Source of the DNA: an uncultured Lachnospiraceae bacterium
GTDB lineage: Bacteria; Bacillota_A; Clostridia; Lachnospirales; Lachnospiraceae
NCBI GenBank assembly: GCA_902766415.1
Contig: CACXDR010000070.1
Coordinates: 1 to 14,338, forward strand
DNA length: 14,338 nucleotides
Direction: 5' to 3'
In this document: positions 13,001-14,338 of the stretch, piece by piece
Numbering within the stretch: position 1 is the first letter of the stretch
Layout: every line of letters begins with the position of its first letter
Notes under the pieces: generated by a model
Database searches by the model: none
What the model was told of the DNA's origin: nothing
Seen by the model: the letters and a program-made list of their open reading frames with translations, nothing else
Position numbers and translations under genes: made by a program

Positions 13001-14338
13001 CCCGGACGATATGCGGAAGCTGAAGGCGCTGTTCCCGGACCAGGAGGTCTACATGGTCGTCGGGAGCGACGTCATCGCGAACGCCTCCTACTACAGGAAC
13101 CCGGAGGTGAAGGACGAGATCTGCCGGATGAACCACATCGCGTTCCGCCGCGTCGGCGACGTGAAGACCGACAGCCTTTTGAACCGGGAGATCGTCCACA
13201 TCATCCGCGGCGACCTGATCGAGCTTGAGCTCCCGCAGGACCTTGAGGAGATCAGCTCCACCAGGATCCGCGAGAACATCGACCGGAACCGCGACATCTC
13301 CGACCTGATCGACCCCGTGGCAGAGGAGTACATCTACAACCAGGGCCTCTACCTCCGCGAGCCGGAGTACAAGCCGGTGGTCCAGGCGCGCTCCGTCTAC
13401 TTCGAGGAGGAGAAGGAGGGGGAGGTCTGCCGCATCTCCATAAAGAGCGGGAAGGAGGGCGGACGCGTCATCGGGTCCGTCACGTACCGCTTCCTTGCTC
13501 CTGACGCGCTCTACAGCGTGTTAAAGGACGTGGAGCGGGCGGACATGATCCGAAGGCACGCGAGCGGCCGCATCCTTCTTGTGACCGGGCTTGAGACGGT
13601 CCACGACGATTCCTTCCACGACGCGGACACGCTCCTTTTTGCGGAGGCGACGGTCCATTCGTACAAGAACTTCTGCGAGACGGCGGTCTATTATCCCGAC
13701 AGCGCGGAGGGGAACAGCGCGCTGCCGGTGTTTGAGCGGCTCGGCTTCAAGCGCATCAATCCGGCGGCGGAGGAGATCCCCGTCATGGTCGCCGACATGC
13801 GCGAGCCCCTGCTGGTCCTCCAGAACATGGACACGGTCGTCAAGGACCCGTTCAACCACAACGAGGCTGTGCTCCGGGCGATCCGCAGGGCGCAGCGCAA
13901 CATGCAGAAGAGCCTTGCGGCGCTCTATCCCGGACAGCTGGTGCTGCCGATCGCCGCGGGCCTCCTGTACCAGCGCCTGGTCGACAGGATCACGGAGCTG
14001 AACGGTGTCCCGAGGGAGCCGTCCATCCCGAGGCGTCTGGGCGAGCTTATGTGCGTGCCGTTCGGAAAGATCATCCGCAGCGCGGTGGTCCCGAACACGG
14101 TCACGAAGACGCTCCACACCGACCGGGTCTACGAGCCGGACCTCATGAGCAACCGGATCGAGGCCTTCCCGGGCTACACCCCGCTGAGGACGCAGATCAG
14201 GACCATCCATTCCTTCCGGAGGCCGGTGATCCTGGTGGACGATGTCCTGAACCGCAGCGGGCTCAGGATCGGCACCATAGAGCCGCTGCTCCGCGAGGAG
14301 GGCGTGGACGTCCGGAAGGTGCTTCTCGGCGTCCTTAC
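10053..14338 (+). CDS. Giant multidomain HD / HEAT-like / NadD-like / GNAT-like / PRTase-like protein (paralog 2, 3' partial)
   Basis: The frame is open from the ATG at 10053 to the window end, giving 1428 complete codons, and is colinear with the preceding gene. It starts 33 bp after that gene's stop, with GAGGAGG (10041-10047) as a strong ribosome site, so the pair is probably one operon. The same domains occur: the HD pair at 214-215 (AAAGHDIGKFG), the HEAT-like middle, the NadD-like domain with PGTFDPFTLSH at 913-923 and ISSTRIR, and the PRTase-like motif with Asp1396/Asp1397. The linker after the NadD-like domain is about 30 residues shorter than in paralog 1. The GNAT-like part is clearer here, with PVFERLGFKRI matching the usual acyl-CoA-fold motif. 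The missing C terminus (about 190 residues by comparison) includes the region of paralog 1's cysteine cluster. Active-site motifs are intact, so it is not a decaying copy. Confidence 0.85.
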   Translation, partial: MNDIREIWKALSEELTSDAFLKEAGVRQAVMQMVLNREYWEQQLKPLFPVTGRISCKKIYDIASPAMHVLSEEPEEGWMPFTYRFACHILYPEPEFTEFAEPYRAGAVFYLTVLRFIYDIERQYVPFDPLRDFVFLSDEEAEQFDTYREYRRFKKAWHREYVYEMMRLNAEVTKFNTLEHIAGVHFVAMKVARGLFDAGAPIDLAMISGAAAGHDIGKFGCKPNENVPYMHYYYTDIWFRAHDIPYTGHVAANHSNWDLEPENLSVESLTLIYSDFRVKQSKGPYGIPVTHISSLAEAFDVILDKLDNVDEKKALRYRFVYAKLADFEEWMIAQGVDVDLDDDPPAPEQLPDVVLRTPDQIVRSLTFMAIEHNIAVMHRMSAERQFGELLEAARSEKNWKNVRAYLNILREYFTYTSDAQKERMLSFLYELFMHRDGEIRVQAADVLGQVIAQFNAGYRKRRPEGIGDAAQEHVIRLWNEYIDLVLHPDRKLIELQRERINSQLKNILMAVVRSAEPDDLPLFMEELLRRYDEPDKMEDPAAFVLLNAVQVFPFDRMSDDDLARAARFAIAKHDSGHEEVRTSAYRALRQISEYNNTLPVCGEILESVKTGRKNETITELFLRYRVFSKLGKDAPELKETLYHTEFISDIFLDNLKTTTPWIVKSVNIKLLADQVYNGRTDQAMHVAAHFSNMIKVGDYMLVRTTAGEALLRLMPFLTDDQKNEIAVEMLHGLLTGGTDFSRSIPQWLGQVAMWLPPEQLDEIIAEFTRLTASPEDRVVSVVLDTVGVMAAHYPEYKKRFPDEDEVHSARLSRIVGLILVGMSSYREHVRQEAMLVLGSSIFGTKSFTRQEKKNIFERISRKILFQLSENNDGELTQLYRAAALTAIYRFITAYRILEGEFHMQIPRRVAYFPGTFDPFTLSHKGIAKMIRDMGFEVYLSVDEFSWSKKAQPYYVRRQIVNMSVAEELHVNLFPAALPLNPGCPDDMRKLKALFPDQEVYMVVGSDVIANASYYRNPEVKDEICRMNHIAFRRVGDVKTDSLLNREIVHIIRGDLIELELPQDLEEISSTRIRENIDRNRDISDLIDPVAEEYIYNQGLYLREPEYKPVVQARSVYFEEEKEGEVCRISIKSGKEGGRVIGSVTYRFLAPDALYSVLKDVERADMIRRHASGRILLVTGLETVHDDSFHDADTLLFAEATVHSYKNFCETAVYYPDSAEGNSALPVFERLGFKRINPAAEEIPVMVADMREPLLVLQNMDTVVKDPFNHNEAVLRAIRRAQRNMQKSLAALYPGQLVLPIAAGLLYQRLVDRITELNGVPREPSIPRRLGELMCVPFGKIIRSAVVPNTVTKTLHTDRVYEPDLMSNRIEAFPGYTPLRTQIRTIHSFRRPVILVDDVLNRSGLRIGTIEPLLREEGVDVRKVLLGVL

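Noticed and set aside
10086..13199. Minus-strand open frame of 1037 codons opposite paralog 2
   Set aside because: Composition is dominated by Arg, Val, Asp, His and Leu, as expected from antisense reading of GC-rich coding DNA. It has no recognisable domain, and the plus strand codes for conserved motifs throughout.

Overview
The window looks like chromosomal DNA from a GC-rich member of the Clostridia (Bacillota), most likely Lachnospiraceae-like. The reasons are strong AGGAGG-type ribosome binding sites, a MATE transporter fused to an RsbW-type ATPase beside RsbW- and STAS-type switch proteins, and Gram-positive LexA boxes (CGAAC-N4-GTTC type) in front of a UvrX/YqjW-like Y-family polymerase. 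Placement at genus level is not possible from the sequence alone. No rRNA, tRNA, CRISPR array, insertion sequence or phage gene was found.

Layout. (1) Bases 1-1811, plus strand: a signalling cluster with the 3' end of a MATE-HATPase fusion, a stand-alone RsbW/SpoIIAB-like kinase and a STAS anti-anti-sigma-like protein. It looks like a partner-switching module with a membrane-attached kinase; no sigma factor or PP2C phosphatase is in view. (2) Bases 1802-3490, minus strand: a Y-family translesion polymerase converging on the STAS gene across a nested hairpin. Its promoter is bracketed by two near-identical LexA boxes, and its leader holds six 12-bp tandem repeats ending at the Shine-Dalgarno sequence. 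(3) Bases 3651-5028, plus strand: an M20-family amidohydrolase of the allantoate/N-carbamoyl amino acid type, followed by three related hairpins and a 12-bp-stem terminator. (4) Bases 5029-14338, plus strand: a promoter and two tandem paralogous genes for very large multidomain proteins (1622 aa, and at least 1428 aa cut by the window end).

The two large proteins are the most unusual content. Each carries an HD phosphohydrolase-like domain, a long HEAT-like helical region, a NadD-like nucleotidylyltransferase domain, a GNAT-like domain and a type I phosphoribosyltransferase-like domain. The catalytic-type motifs of the HD, nucleotidylyltransferase and PRTase parts are intact in both copies, and the genes are 33 bp apart, apparently in one operon. 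Together they suggest a nucleotide-handling assembly line or a sensor of nucleotide/NAD-type metabolites. The substrate cannot be told from sequence alone.
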